From Polyangium sp. 15x6 (lineage in GTDB: Bacteria; Myxococcota_A; Polyangia; Polyangiales; Polyangiaceae): a stretch of 64,000 nt of DNA. The translations under genes and the position numbers were made by a program. The stretch lies in assembly GCF_029960785.1 (NCBI RefSeq), contig NZ_JASBQE010000020.1:93875-157874 (forward strand), given 5' to 3'. Each line of letters opens with the position of its first letter. The stretch's first letter is position 1. Positions 17,994 to 31,939 of the stretch are shown here, piece by piece. Below the pieces are notes generated by a model. It searched no databases and had not been told where the DNA came from. It worked only from the letters and a program-made list of their open reading frames with translations.

Positions 17994-19888
17994 CGGCCCG
18001 GGGCGGGGATGATCTTCAGAGCCACGCGCTTGCCGTCGCGCTCGACCTCGACCGTGATCTCGCGCCCCGGCTCCAGATCGCCGAGCGCGAACACGTAGTC
18101 GTGCACGTTCGTGATCTCGTGCTTGTCGAGCTTCACGATGATGTCCCCCGCTTGCAAGCCAGCGCGCGCGGCGGGTGCGTCCGGACGCACGCCCGTGAGT
18201 TTCACGCCCTTGCCCTGCCACGCGTAGTCCGGGATCGAGCCGAGCGACGCCCGGAACCCTCGCCCGCCGCCTCCGCCGCCCTTGTGCGGATCCTGCGCCG
18301 CCGGCGCCTCGACGAACGCGAGCCGCTCGGGCCGGTCCGCGACCGCTTGCGTGAGGCGCGCGGCGAGCGTCGCGATGAGGTCGATGCCGCCCACGTCGAC
18401 CTTGTCGGCCGTGTCACTCGGCTTGTGGTAGTCGTCGTGCACGCCCGTGAACAGGAACGCCACGGGCACGCGCGCCGCCGTGAACGAGGCGTGATCACTC
18501 GCGCCGAAGCCCTCGGCGCCGAGCTTCAGCGTGAGCGAGAGCCCCGCGTTCGCCGTGTTCACGAGCTCCGGCCACGCCGCCGCCGTCCCCGTACCGTCGA
18601 CGACCAGCGTCCGGTCACGCATGCGACCGACCATGTCCGCGTTGATCATCGCCGTCACCGTGCCGATCGGCATGGGCGGGTGCTCCACCCAGTGCTTTGA
18701 TCCCAGCGTGCCGAGCTCCTCGGCCCCGAACGCGATGAACACGACGTTCCGCGCGGGCTTCTCCGCGAGCTTCGAGAAGCGCCGCGCCACGTCGAGCAGC
18801 AGCGCCGTCCCCGAGGCGTTGTCGTCCGCGCCGTGATGGATCTCGCGCGAGCCCGGCGCGCGCGAGTGCGACGTGCCGCCCTTGCCGAGGTGATCGTAGT
18901 GCGCCCCGACCACCACGTACTCCTCGGCCGTCTTCGAACCCGCGCGCGCAGGCAGCCTCGCGACCACGTTCCACGCGTCCGCGAACGTCGGCTCGAGCCG
19001 CGTCGCCACCGAAAGCTCCGTGCCCGCGAGCGCCTTCGGCTTCGCTGCGGCCTTCGACGAGCTCACCGCCGCGTCGTCCCACTTGATCTCCGGGAACAGC
19101 GCCTTCGCCGCGCTCCGCTTGATCACCACGGCCGGGATGCCCATCCCGCTCGCGTTCTCCGGCGCGGCCGGAAGCTCCTCACCTGCGGCCACCACGATCG
19201 CCGCCACCGCCTTGTGCTCGCGGGCCGTGCGCAGCTTGTACCGCACGCTCTTGAAGTCGCGCAGCGCCTCGGCGTTCTTGCCGCCGGACTCCGGCTTCGG
19301 CGCGCCGTCCACGATCAGCGCCACCTTCCCGGCGATCTCCTTGCCGGCGTAGTCGTCCCACGACGCCGCGGTCGCCGTCACGCCGTGCCCGACGAACACG
19401 ACCTCGCCCTTCGCCTCGCCCGTCTGCGCGCCTTCCGCCGTGATCACGTCGGCCGCCGCCGGCGTCTTCGCCGCCTTCTGCCCCTTCTTCGCGAGCGAGA
19501 CCGTCGGCGCCTCGACCTTCGCGCCGACGCGCGCGGAAAACTTCTGCTTGAAGCCCTTCCCGCTCCCGTCCGCATCTCCGAACGGCTCGAGCCCGAGCTC
19601 GCGGAAGCGCTTCTCCACGTGCTCGGCCGCTTGCTGCGCGCCCGCATCACCCGTGCCGCGACCTGCGAGCTCGTCCGACGCGAGCCGCTTCACGTCTTCG
19701 CCGATCCGCTGCGGATCGCCCTTCTCGATCGGGTTTTCCGCCTTCGGCGCCGGCGCAGCGGGCAGCTCCGGCGGCGCGGGCGGCGGCGGGGTGACGGGCT
19801 CGGCTGTGGGTCCACAGGCGGCGAGCAGGGCGAGGATGGACGCGGTGATCGCGAGGCGCCCACGAAGGCGCAGGAGGGTCGGCTTCAC
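17990..19888 (-). CDS. M28-family metallopeptidase lipoprotein with PA and PDZ domains
   Basis: 632-residue di-zinc aminopeptidase-like enzyme. Lipobox ILALLAACG, a Pro-rich linker, a PA-type domain insert (about 140-280), then M28 catalytic core with the metal-ligand series VGAHYDHLG, GADDNASG, AFGAEELG, NADMVGR and the late HDDYHKPSD. A C-terminal PDZ domain (about 535-630) has GVRPDAPAARAGLQAGD. Expected to trim peptides in the periplasm or at the cell surface. The GTG at 19888 is chosen: AGAGG precedes it and it begins the signal; the frame upstream reads through the 49-bp repeat pair and is not coding. Co-translated with the SUMF1-like gene. Confidence 0.88.
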   Translation of the reverse strand: MKPTLLRLRGRLAITASILALLAACGPTAEPVTPPPPAPPELPAAPAPKAENPIEKGDPQRIGEDVKRLASDELAGRGTGDAGAQQAAEHVEKRFRELGLEPFGDADGSGKGFKQKFSARVGAKVEAPTVSLAKKGQKAAKTPAAADVITAEGAQTGEAKGEVVFVGHGVTATAASWDDYAGKEIAGKVALIVDGAPKPESGGKNAEALRDFKSVRYKLRTAREHKAVAAIVVAAGEELPAAPENASGMGIPAVVIKRSAAKALFPEIKWDDAAVSSSKAAAKPKALAGTELSVATRLEPTFADAWNVVARLPARAGSKTAEEYVVVGAHYDHLGKGGTSHSRAPGSREIHHGADDNASGTALLLDVARRFSKLAEKPARNVVFIAFGAEELGTLGSKHWVEHPPMPIGTVTAMINADMVGRMRDRTLVVDGTGTAAAWPELVNTANAGLSLTLKLGAEGFGASDHASFTAARVPVAFLFTGVHDDYHKPSDTADKVDVGGIDLIATLAARLTQAVADRPERLAFVEAPAAQDPHKGGGGGGRGFRASLGSIPDYAWQGKGVKLTGVRPDAPAARAGLQAGDIIVKLDKHEITNVHDYVFALGDLEPGREITVEVERDGKRVALKIIPAPGR

Positions 19889-19913
19889 GCCAACGCCTCT
19901 ACCACGAACGGGG

Positions 19914-20016
19914 GATTGGGGGCAGAGCTCGGCTTGTCCGAGCGGAGCCCCCAAGCGTCGACGCGAGGATTGGGGGCAGAGCTCGGCTTGTCCGAGCGGA
20001 GCCCCCAAGCGTCGAC
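19914..20016. repeat. Duplicated 49-bp hairpin element
   Basis: Two identical 49-bp copies (19914-19962 and 19968-20016; period 54). Each folds as GGGGGC / GCCCCC outer stem, 3-nt internal bulges, inner stem GCTCGG / CCGAGC and loop CTTGT, then the conserved tail AAGCGTCGAC. The pair lies between the stop at 20027 and the GTG at 19888, both minus strand, so it would be in a transcript leader or act as a terminator or processing site. Confidence 0.85.
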
Positions 20017-20026
20017 AGCCGTGGGA

Positions 20027-20440
20027 TCACCAGGGCGATGCCTTCTGGGCCGTACGTACGAGCTCGACGGCGCGCCGGCCGATGTACTCCTCCACGTCGG
20101 CCGGTGCGATGTGCCGGTCCTTGGCGAAGTCGAACTCGCGCGGCTTGCCGTCGCCGAACGTCACACGCACGACGGCCGCGTCTCGGGCGAGCTCCACGCG
20201 CAGGCCGAAATCGCCGAGCTTCAGCTTGAAGTCGTCGGCCTGCTCGGTGAACGAGGGCGACTGCCCCTTGTCGCGCAAACGGTCGCGGGTGAAGCGCAGC
20301 GCCTCGGCGCCCAGCGAGAGCGCGGCCTCGGCCGTGTGGAGCGCTTCTTGGACGCGCTTTCGATGCCGTTCCTGCTCCTCGGCGTCGCGCTCCGCCTTGG
20401 TCTTCGCTGCCTCGATGAGCTCGTCTCGCCAGCTTGCCAC
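20027..20440 (-). CDS. Small charged protein of unknown function
   Basis: 137 residues. An N-terminal amphipathic, highly charged helix (about 1-50, possible coiled coil) is followed by an alternating-strand segment (LKLGDFGLRVELARD, VRVTFGDGKPREFDF) and a final short helix. No signal peptide. GTG start at 20440 preceded by GAGGAGG. It lies 60 bp downstream of the MscS gene on the same strand and may share its transcript. Not recognised as a named family. Confidence 0.7.
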   Translation of the reverse strand: MASWRDELIEAAKTKAERDAEEQERHRKRVQEALHTAEAALSLGAEALRFTRDRLRDKGQSPSFTEQADDFKLKLGDFGLRVELARDAAVVRVTFGDGKPREFDFAKDRHIAPADVEEYIGRRAVELVRTAQKASPW

Positions 20441-20500
20441 GGGGCCTCCTCGTCTCGGACTTTTGTCACGTATCCTTCAGAACGGTCCCGCTGTAAAGCC

Positions 20501-21694
20501 TCACCGCTCGAACCTCTTTTCGGTCGGGCCCTGCTGCGGAGGGGACGGATACGACGCCACGTGGATCGTCTGCGTCGGAAACGCGAGCGCCGAGCCGTTT
20601 TTCTCGACGATCTCCATCAGCCCGAGCAGGACCTCCTCCCGCCAGACGGTGAACTCCGTCCACTCGCGCGAGTCGAGCCACACCATCACCTCGAGCGTGA
20701 GCGCCGAGTCGCCGAAGCCGATGAAGTTCACGTTGATCGCGTCGGGATAAATGCCCGGCCGCTCGGCGAGATAGCTGCGCATCTCCTCCACGATCCGACG
20801 CACCGCCGCGGGGCGCGTCGAATACACGAGGCCGATCTTCGCGTGCAGCCGCAGCCGGTCGCGGGCGCTGTAGTTCTCGATGCGCATGTCCGACAGCCGC
20901 CCGTTCGGCATCGTCACGAGCGTCCTGTCGAGCGTCCGGATCCGCGTCGAGCGCAGGCCGATCTGCTCCACGGTCCCCACGAGATCGTCGACCTTCACGA
21001 AATCGCCGATGTGCAGCGGCCGGTCCACGCCGATCGTGAACGAGCCGAACAGGTTCTCCAGCGTCTTCTGGCTCGCGAGCGCGACGGCGATACCGCCGAT
21101 CCCGAGGCCCGCGATGATCCCCGTCACGTTGAGCCCGAGCTGCCCGAGCACCAGGATGAACCCGAAGACCACGAGCAGCACCTTCGCGGCCTTCGTGGAG
21201 ATCGCCACGAGCGAGAGCGCGCCGCCGCGATCCTTCGTGTCGCCCGCCTTCGCGATGCGCGCTCCCACGCGGTGCGCGAGCACGTCGAGCAGTCCGAACA
21301 GGCCCCAGAGCAGGCTCGCGACGAGCAGCGCGTCGACGCCCCGGCCCACCACGTCGCTCGCCGCGCGGCGCAGCGCGATCGCGGGCTCCACCGACCAGAA
21401 CGCCGTCGTCCCGAGGAAGAGCGTCGCGGGTCCGCGCAGCGCGACGAGCAGCTCGTCGTCCCAGGCCGTCGCCGTGCGCCGCGCGATCGGCGACGTGAGG
21501 CGCACGAAAATCGCGGACAGGAGCGAGCCCGCGAGCATCGACAGCACGAACGCGAGCGGCAGCGCGACCCACTGCCACGCGGCCACGCCGTAGACCGACT
21601 TCGTGTAAGACCAGGCGGGCAGGTTGCGGATCACCCATCCCGGCGTCACGCCGGGCTGCGCGGCGAACAGGGTGATCGGCGGTTCGTCCAGCAT
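20501..21694 (-). CDS. MscS-family mechanosensitive ion channel
   Basis: 397-residue inner-membrane channel that would open on osmotic downshock. Four to five hydrophobic segments precede the pore-lining helix and the MscS beta-domain signature: GIGGIAVALASQKTLENLFGS followed by DRPLHIGDFV (about 200-250), then VEQIGLRSTRIRT and MPNGRL. C-terminal alpha/beta domain complete. The ATG at 21694 is used; the frame further upstream is antisense to the hydrolase gene. Start codons of this and the divergent hydrolase are only 46 bp apart. Confidence 0.92.
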   Translation of the reverse strand: MLDEPPITLFAAQPGVTPGWVIRNLPAWSYTKSVYGVAAWQWVALPLAFVLSMLAGSLLSAIFVRLTSPIARRTATAWDDELLVALRGPATLFLGTTAFWSVEPAIALRRAASDVVGRGVDALLVASLLWGLFGLLDVLAHRVGARIAKAGDTKDRGGALSLVAISTKAAKVLLVVFGFILVLGQLGLNVTGIIAGLGIGGIAVALASQKTLENLFGSFTIGVDRPLHIGDFVKVDDLVGTVEQIGLRSTRIRTLDRTLVTMPNGRLSDMRIENYSARDRLRLHAKIGLVYSTRPAAVRRIVEEMRSYLAERPGIYPDAINVNFIGFGDSALTLEVMVWLDSREWTEFTVWREEVLLGLMEIVEKNGSALAFPTQTIHVASYPSPPQQGPTEKRFER

Positions 21695-21740
21695 GGCGCG
21701 CACTGTAGCGAAGGATCCGGGGCGTGGTAGCCTCGTCCCC

Positions 21741-22628
21741 ATGATCGCAATCGGGCCCGTCTCCGCCCGGACCGACGACGGCTGGCACCTCTGCGGCGAG
21801 GTGCTCGCCGAGGGCCGTCGGCCCGCGGTGGCGCTGCTCCTGCACGCGATGATGGCGAACCGCCGGAGCATGGACAAACCACGCGGCGCGGGCCTCGCCA
21901 CGACGCTCGCCGCGGCCGGACTCTCGGTCGTTTCCATGGACCTGCGCGGCCACGGCGAGAGCGGCCCCTCCGCGCGTGAGGGCGCGCGGTACACGTACGA
22001 TGATTGCGTGCTCTTCGACGTCCCCGCGCTCGTCGGGCTCACGCGCTCTCTGTTCCCGGGCAAACGCGTGATCGTCGTGGGCCACAGCCTCGGCGCGCAC
22101 GCCGCGCTCGCCTCCGCCGGCGTTTTTCCGGACAAGGCGGCCGACGCCGTCGCCTCGATCGCCGGCAACTTCTGGTTCCCTTCGGACGAACCGAGCCTCG
22201 CGCGGCGCGCCGCGAAGGCGGCCGTCCTCCGGACCTGGCTCGCCGCGGCCGAGACGCTCGGTCACTTCGACCCCAAACCATTCCGCATCGGCTCGGACGC
22301 CGTCGCCTTGCCGTACATCCGTCAGTTCTGGAAGGTCTGGTCCTCCGATCGGTACGGCAGCGTCGACGACCGGTACGATTATGCCGAGGCGCTCTCGCGC
22401 GTCACCTGCCCGGTCCTCGCCGTGGCGAGCGAGGGCGACAAACTGCTCGCGCACCCCGAATCCGTGACGCGTTTCTTCGCGCGCATCGGCAGCCCGAACA
22501 AAACTTTGCGCATCGTCACGCACGCCGAGCACGACGGCCGGGCGCCCGACCACATGGGGCTCGTGACCGATCCGCGCTCGCTCCCCGTCTGGCGAGAAAT
22601 CGCGGAATGGGCGACGTCAATCGCCTGA
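21741..22628 (+). CDS. Alpha/beta-hydrolase (dienelactone hydrolase/lipase-like)
   Basis: 295-residue cytoplasmic hydrolase. LLLHAMM forms the oxyanion strand, MDLRGHGES follows strand 4, and the nucleophile elbow is GHSLGA (Ser about 116). SEGDKLL carries the acid and the Gln/Ala-poor THAEHDGR segment the His. The substrate is not identifiable. Start at 21741 is the first ATG downstream of the divergent MscS start. Stop is 5 bp from the convergent M15 peptidase gene. Confidence 0.82.
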   Translation: MIAIGPVSARTDDGWHLCGEVLAEGRRPAVALLLHAMMANRRSMDKPRGAGLATTLAAAGLSVVSMDLRGHGESGPSAREGARYTYDDCVLFDVPALVGLTRSLFPGKRVIVVGHSLGAHAALASAGVFPDKAADAVASIAGNFWFPSDEPSLARRAAKAAVLRTWLAAAETLGHFDPKPFRIGSDAVALPYIRQFWKVWSSDRYGSVDDRYDYAEALSRVTCPVLAVASEGDKLLAHPESVTRFFARIGSPNKTLRIVTHAEHDGRAPDHMGLVTDPRSLPVWREIAEWATSIA

Positions 22629-22633
22629 CGCTT

Positions 22634-23350
22634 TCAATCGATCTGCAAATGCCAGTGCGGCGGGGCCGACTCTTCGAGCAGGGTCACGCCCTTCGCCTCG
22701 TTCACGGCCGCGACGAAGGCCTTCTTGTCGGCGGACGACATGTCGCGGTTTCGCACGTCCACGGCCCCGGCGCGCAGGTGGGCCGAAATGTACACGCCCC
22801 GGGCGATCTGCGATTTGAGCACCTCGTGCATCGCGGCGACGACGTCGTCCGGCTCCTTGCGCCCCGCCCGCCCTCGCTCGTACGCCTGCTTGATCTCCCG
22901 CGCGGCTTCCTTGTTCCGGTAGAGCTGCATCGGATCGCCGCCGAGGCGCAGCATCTTGTACATCGCCTTGGCCTGCCGCGCCGCGTCCCGCGTCCCGCTC
23001 GTGACCGTGATGTGTTTTCCCGTCCGCTTGAAATACGCCTCGTCGATCGCGTCCACCTTGTCCGCGACCGGATCCGGCAACGTCACGTCCGCGAGCGCGC
23101 TCCACGCCGGCGGCTTTCCTCGCGGCGTCGACTTTTCGAGGCGCGGCGGCGACAGCGGCGGGCGAGCGGCTTCCTCGGGCGACAGGGGGGGCAGATCGTC
23201 GCAGTCGAGCGCGAGCGCGGCGCGCGGCTCGGCCGTGGAGATCGGCGGCAGGAGGAAAGACGCGTCGAGATCCGCGACCTCGCGCGAGCAGCCAACGCCC
23301 GAGACGAGCGTGCAGGCGAGGGCGACCGTTCCAGCGAGCGAGCTCCGCAT
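22634..23350 (-). CDS. M15-like (VanY/D,D-carboxypeptidase) lipoprotein
   Basis: 238 residues with lipobox LVSGVGCS (Cys21) and a Pro-rich linker to about residue 85. The C-terminal half matches zinc D,D-peptidases of family M15: TSGTRDAARQA, the ISAHLRAGAVDVRNRD block (family form SxHxxGxAxD) and terminal PPHWHLQ (the HxH-type ligand). Likely cleaves peptidoglycan stem peptides from the periplasmic face. Divergent from the monooxygenase gene. Confidence 0.8.
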   Translation of the reverse strand: MRSSLAGTVALACTLVSGVGCSREVADLDASFLLPPISTAEPRAALALDCDDLPPLSPEEAARPPLSPPRLEKSTPRGKPPAWSALADVTLPDPVADKVDAIDEAYFKRTGKHITVTSGTRDAARQAKAMYKMLRLGGDPMQLYRNKEAAREIKQAYERGRAGRKEPDDVVAAMHEVLKSQIARGVYISAHLRAGAVDVRNRDMSSADKKAFVAAVNEAKGVTLLEESAPPHWHLQID

Positions 23351-23439
23351 GAGGGCGCCCGCGATGCTCGCATCGGCTGGCCGGACGCGCCAAAAAAGCG
23401 ACGTCTTTTCGCTGCGCTGTGGAGTATTCTCGGCGAAAT

Positions 23440-23475
23440 TTGCCGGAGTTCCGGCAGACCGGTCTACACTACCGG
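23440..23475 (+). promoter_or_regulatory. Palindromic operator/promoter region of the monooxygenase gene
   Basis: Two adjoining symmetric elements: TGCCGGA-GT-TCCGGCA (23441-23456) and CCGGT-N7-ACCGG (23459-23475). A TACACT (23465-23470) lies inside the second and TTGCCG (23440-23445) at its left gives a 19-bp spacer, longer than ideal. This suggests a repressor site overlapping a promoter. The SD (AGGAGA) and ATG at 23497 follow. Confidence 0.4.
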
Positions 23476-23496
23476 GCTTGCCCAGGAGACGACTTC

Positions 23497-25059
23497 ATGA
23501 GCGCCCCTCCCACGAATGGCACCGCGGCCCCTCGCACCCGCCCGCTCACCGGCGCGGAGTACCTCGAGAGCCTGCGCGACGGGCGTGAAGTCTGGATCCG
23601 CGGCGAGCGGGTCATCGATCTCCCGAGCCACCCGGTCTTCCGCAACGCCACGCGGATGCTCGCGCGGCTCTACGACGCCCTGAACGATCCCGGAAGGCAA
23701 GCCGCGCTCACGGCGGAGCCCGAAACGGGTTCGGGCGTCCGGACGCACCGCTTCTTCTGCATCCCGCGCAGCATCGACGACCTCGTCGCGACCCGCGACG
23801 CCATCGCGGAATCGGCGCGCATCACGTACGGCTGGATGGGACAGAGCCCGGAAGAAGGCGCGAGCGTCGTCGCCACGCTCGGCGCCGCACCCGAGGTCTA
23901 TGGCCGATTCGCCGAGAACGCGCGGAGCTGGTATCGCAAAGCGAGCGGACAGGCGCTCTTTTTCCACCACGCGATGCTCGATCGCAGAAGCCCCCCGCCG
24001 AACGCCCCGGCCCCGGCGCCGCTCTACGTCGAGCGCGAGACCGACGCGGGCATCGTCGTCAATGGCACGACGCTCGTCCCCTCGGTCGCGGCGCTCTCCC
24101 ATTGCAGCTTCGTCGTGCACCCGGGCATCCTGCGCGACGAGGAGATTCTCCTCTCGTTCGTCGTGCCCCTCGGCAGCCGCGGCGTGAAGCTGCAATGCCG
24201 CCCGAGCGCCACCACGAACACCAAGCTCCATGGAAGCCCCTTCGATCATCCGCTGACGAGCCGCCTCGAAGAGGACGAGGCCGTCCTCTCGTTCGACGAG
24301 GCGCTCGTCCCCTGGGAAAACGTGTTTCTGTACCGCGACGCGACCGAACGGGCGGCGGCCTTCCAGCGCACCTCGTTCGCCGCGCGCGCGAGCTTCCAGG
24401 AGTGCACGCGCCTCAGCATCAAGCTCGAATTCCTCGCGGGCCTGCTTTTGCGCTCCGTCGAGGCGGCGGGCACGGGCGGCTCGCCGGAGGTCCGCGCGTC
24501 GCTCGGCGAGGTCCTCTCGTATCGCAATCTGTTCTGGGGCCTCACGGAGGCGCAGGCGCGGGTCCCGGCCCCGTGGGCGCAGGGCGCATTGCTGCCGAAC
24601 CCGGAGCATGGTTTGTCCTTCCGCATCTTTTCGACGCTCGCCTATCCACGGCTTCGCGACGTCATCGAGCGGGCGGTGGGGAGCGGCCAGGTCTTCCTCA
24701 CGGCGAACGCGAGCGACTTCATGAACCCCGAGACGCGGGCGTACCTCGAACGTTTCGTGCGCGGGGAGAACGGCTACACCGCGCTCGATCGGGTCAAGCT
24801 CACGAAATTGCTCTGGGACGCGCTCGGCGGCCAGATCGACAGCCATTTCGCCTCCGGCGATCGCCTGGAGAGCGCAGACGACATGCGCATCGACGTGCTC
24901 GCCGCGGCCGCCACGAGCGGGCTCGCCGATCGCTGCAAGGCCTTCGCAGGCCGCTGCCTCGACGAGTACGATCTCGAAGGTTGGCGCACCAAGGATCTCT
25001 TCACCCCGAACGAGCTCATCCCGGTCGTCTCCTCACGGAGGCGGCCGTCGTCGTGGTGA
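23497..25059 (+). CDS. HpaB-type FADH2-dependent monooxygenase (large component)
   Basis: 520-residue protein of the 4-hydroxyphenylacetate 3-monooxygenase/HpaB family, acyl-CoA-dehydrogenase fold, which hydroxylates or cleaves phenolic-type substrates with reduced flavin from a partner reductase. Recognisable pieces: LTGAEYLESLRDGREVWIRGERV at the N-terminus (family-typical), RSIDDLVATRDAIAESARIT, FDHPLTSR, VPWENVF, and a C-terminal GENGYTALDRVKL. ATG at 23497 with AGGAGA 8 bp upstream. No flavin reductase gene is adjacent, so the partner must be elsewhere; natural-product oxidation is possible. The exact substrate is unknown. Confidence 0.85.
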   Translation: MSAPPTNGTAAPRTRPLTGAEYLESLRDGREVWIRGERVIDLPSHPVFRNATRMLARLYDALNDPGRQAALTAEPETGSGVRTHRFFCIPRSIDDLVATRDAIAESARITYGWMGQSPEEGASVVATLGAAPEVYGRFAENARSWYRKASGQALFFHHAMLDRRSPPPNAPAPAPLYVERETDAGIVVNGTTLVPSVAALSHCSFVVHPGILRDEEILLSFVVPLGSRGVKLQCRPSATTNTKLHGSPFDHPLTSRLEEDEAVLSFDEALVPWENVFLYRDATERAAAFQRTSFAARASFQECTRLSIKLEFLAGLLLRSVEAAGTGGSPEVRASLGEVLSYRNLFWGLTEAQARVPAPWAQGALLPNPEHGLSFRIFSTLAYPRLRDVIERAVGSGQVFLTANASDFMNPETRAYLERFVRGENGYTALDRVKLTKLLWDALGGQIDSHFASGDRLESADDMRIDVLAAAATSGLADRCKAFAGRCLDEYDLEGWRTKDLFTPNELIPVVSSRRRPSSW

Positions 25060-25074
25060 AGGCGGGGCATCACC

Positions 25075-25929
25075 TCAGAAAAACCCCTCGAGCGCGATCA
25101 CGCAGAGCTCCGCCGGCCGCTCGGGATCGTCGGGATCCGTGACGGCCCAGATCGTCTTCCGCGCGGGATCGAACGTGATCCCCTCGACCTTCCGGCACGA
25201 TCTTTCTCCTGAGGGTTCTTCGAGGAACGTATACCTCGCCTGCTCCCCCGCGAGAAATCCGACGGCGGCGCCCACGACCGGACCGTCGTCGATCGCGTTC
25301 GGCGTGCCCTCCGCGACAGCGAGATAAAGCGTCTGCCCGCCGAACGCCGCCGCGTCCGTGAAATGCAGCGGCACGCCGCCCGCGAATCCGAGGTCGTAAA
25401 ACGCGTGCCCGACGAGCTCCACGGCGCGGCCTTCGAGCACGCTCCCGGCGACGTCCACGGTCGCGCTCGCTCCGGGCCCCGCGCCGCGATGAAACAGCCG
25501 CAAAACCCCGCCGGCGAGCACCGCGCCCTCGACGTTCGGCCGGACGCCGATCCGCGCCTCGACGGCGTCGAAGAGCGGCCCGAGGTCCGTGACCTCGACC
25601 CGGCCAGAATCGAGATCGACCGACGCCTTGTGCCTGCGCCTGTCCGAAGACCCCGACCCGAGGACCGTCACGGCCCGCCCCGGCCCCACGAACGCCGCCT
25701 CGAAATCGGGCTTTCGCGCTTTGGGCAGCTCCTCCCCACGCCCTTCGAGCGTGACGCGCGACATCGCCCCCGACGCCGGATCGATCCACACCACGGAGAA
25801 CGCGTCGTCCTGGATCACGAGCAAACGTCGGTCATGCCAAACCACAGCCGAACCCGCCCGCACCCCGGGCAAGGGTCGGGACGAGAGGATGCGGGCGCGC
25901 AAATGGGGATCCGGGGAGGCGTTGATCAC
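25075..25929 (-). CDS. DUF6929-like propeller protein
   Basis: 284 residues with a repetitive strand pattern (VVWHDRRLLVIQDD, FSVVWIDPASG, VEGAVLAGGVLRLFHRGAG, VEGITFDPARKTIWAVTDPDD, ELCVIALEGF) like a six-bladed propeller; the NVEGA...RLFHRG block resembles DUF6929. No signal peptide is evident. Start assigned to GTG 25929; an open frame continues upstream but is antisense to the glgE 5' region. It converges with the monooxygenase and diverges from glgE; a link to carbohydrate metabolism is only positional. Confidence 0.6.
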   Translation of the reverse strand: MINASPDPHLRARILSSRPLPGVRAGSAVVWHDRRLLVIQDDAFSVVWIDPASGAMSRVTLEGRGEELPKARKPDFEAAFVGPGRAVTVLGSGSSDRRRHKASVDLDSGRVEVTDLGPLFDAVEARIGVRPNVEGAVLAGGVLRLFHRGAGPGASATVDVAGSVLEGRAVELVGHAFYDLGFAGGVPLHFTDAAAFGGQTLYLAVAEGTPNAIDDGPVVGAAVGFLAGEQARYTFLEEPSGERSCRKVEGITFDPARKTIWAVTDPDDPERPAELCVIALEGFF

Positions 25930-26032
25930 GCGTCCGCCACTACCCTGGACCTCGGCCGGACGACAACCTTTCTTTTCCCGCGCCCGCCCGCTCGGACAAC
26001 CGCCCTCCCGCGCGGCGCATCGAAGCGCCTTG

Positions 26033-31356
<5,324 letters not shown>

Positions 31357-31363
31357 GGGCTCG

Positions 31364-31747
31364 CTACAGCGTACCCTCGCGCCTGAAATATGCGCGCGCG
31401 TGTGCGGCGATCTCCTTGTCGGTCGGACGATCCAGGGTCTCCACCGCGACGACCCTCGATTTCAGGTCGTGGTGGTGGTTCTCGAGGTGCCGGACGAACT
31501 CGATTTTCGCGTTCGCCGGGCCGACCACGAGGATCTCCTCCGTGCCGGCGAGGTGCTCCGCGACGTCGTGATAATAATGCTGGTCCTCGCCCGCGTGCCC
31601 CGACGAAGCCGTCGGCCCCGCCTTGCGGTGCAGCTTCGTGTGTGCGTGCGGCGACTTGATCACCTCCCCGGCATAACTCTCGGGCGTGAGGTGGAAAATG
31701 TGGGCCTCATTGTGATCGAGCCAGACGACGGCATGTCGGGTGTTCAT
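31364..31747 (-). CDS. 'Translational machinery protein' family member
   Basis: 127 residues matching a small proteobacterial family annotated in databases as translational machinery protein: N-terminal HAVVWLDHNEAHIFHL, a HxH-rich KSPHAHTKLHRKAG loop, DQHYYHDVAEHL, EILVVGPANAKIEFVRHL and ETLDRPTDKEI. The fold is probably related to the eRF1/Pelota-type domain; the molecular role is not established. ATG at 31747. It is a lone minus-strand gene between the TreS fusion and the HAD-ABC operon, 7 bp from the TreS stop. Confidence 0.75.
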   Translation of the reverse strand: MNTRHAVVWLDHNEAHIFHLTPESYAGEVIKSPHAHTKLHRKAGPTASSGHAGEDQHYYHDVAEHLAGTEEILVVGPANAKIEFVRHLENHHHDLKSRVVAVETLDRPTDKEIAAHARAYFRREGTL

Positions 31748-31939
31748 GGGAAACCTGCCTTCGCAACCGCCGTGCCGCGAAGCCGGTTCGCGTAAAACAC
31801 CGGGAACCCGCGAAGGCGCGGCGGATCGCGGCGCGAGGTAACGCAAGGCGTGCGTGGCGGCGCAAGGACTGCGACGACGGACGTGTCCGTTCGCTGGCCG
31901 GATGTCCCGCCGGGCCGCGGATGTGGTAGGGGGGAGACC

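Noticed and set aside
16620..18098. Plus-strand frame across the 21-bp array giving a HGPAKLR heptad repeat
   Set aside because: No Shine-Dalgarno site or plausible start, and it then runs antisense through the SUMF1-like gene; all three frames are open only because of the repeat.
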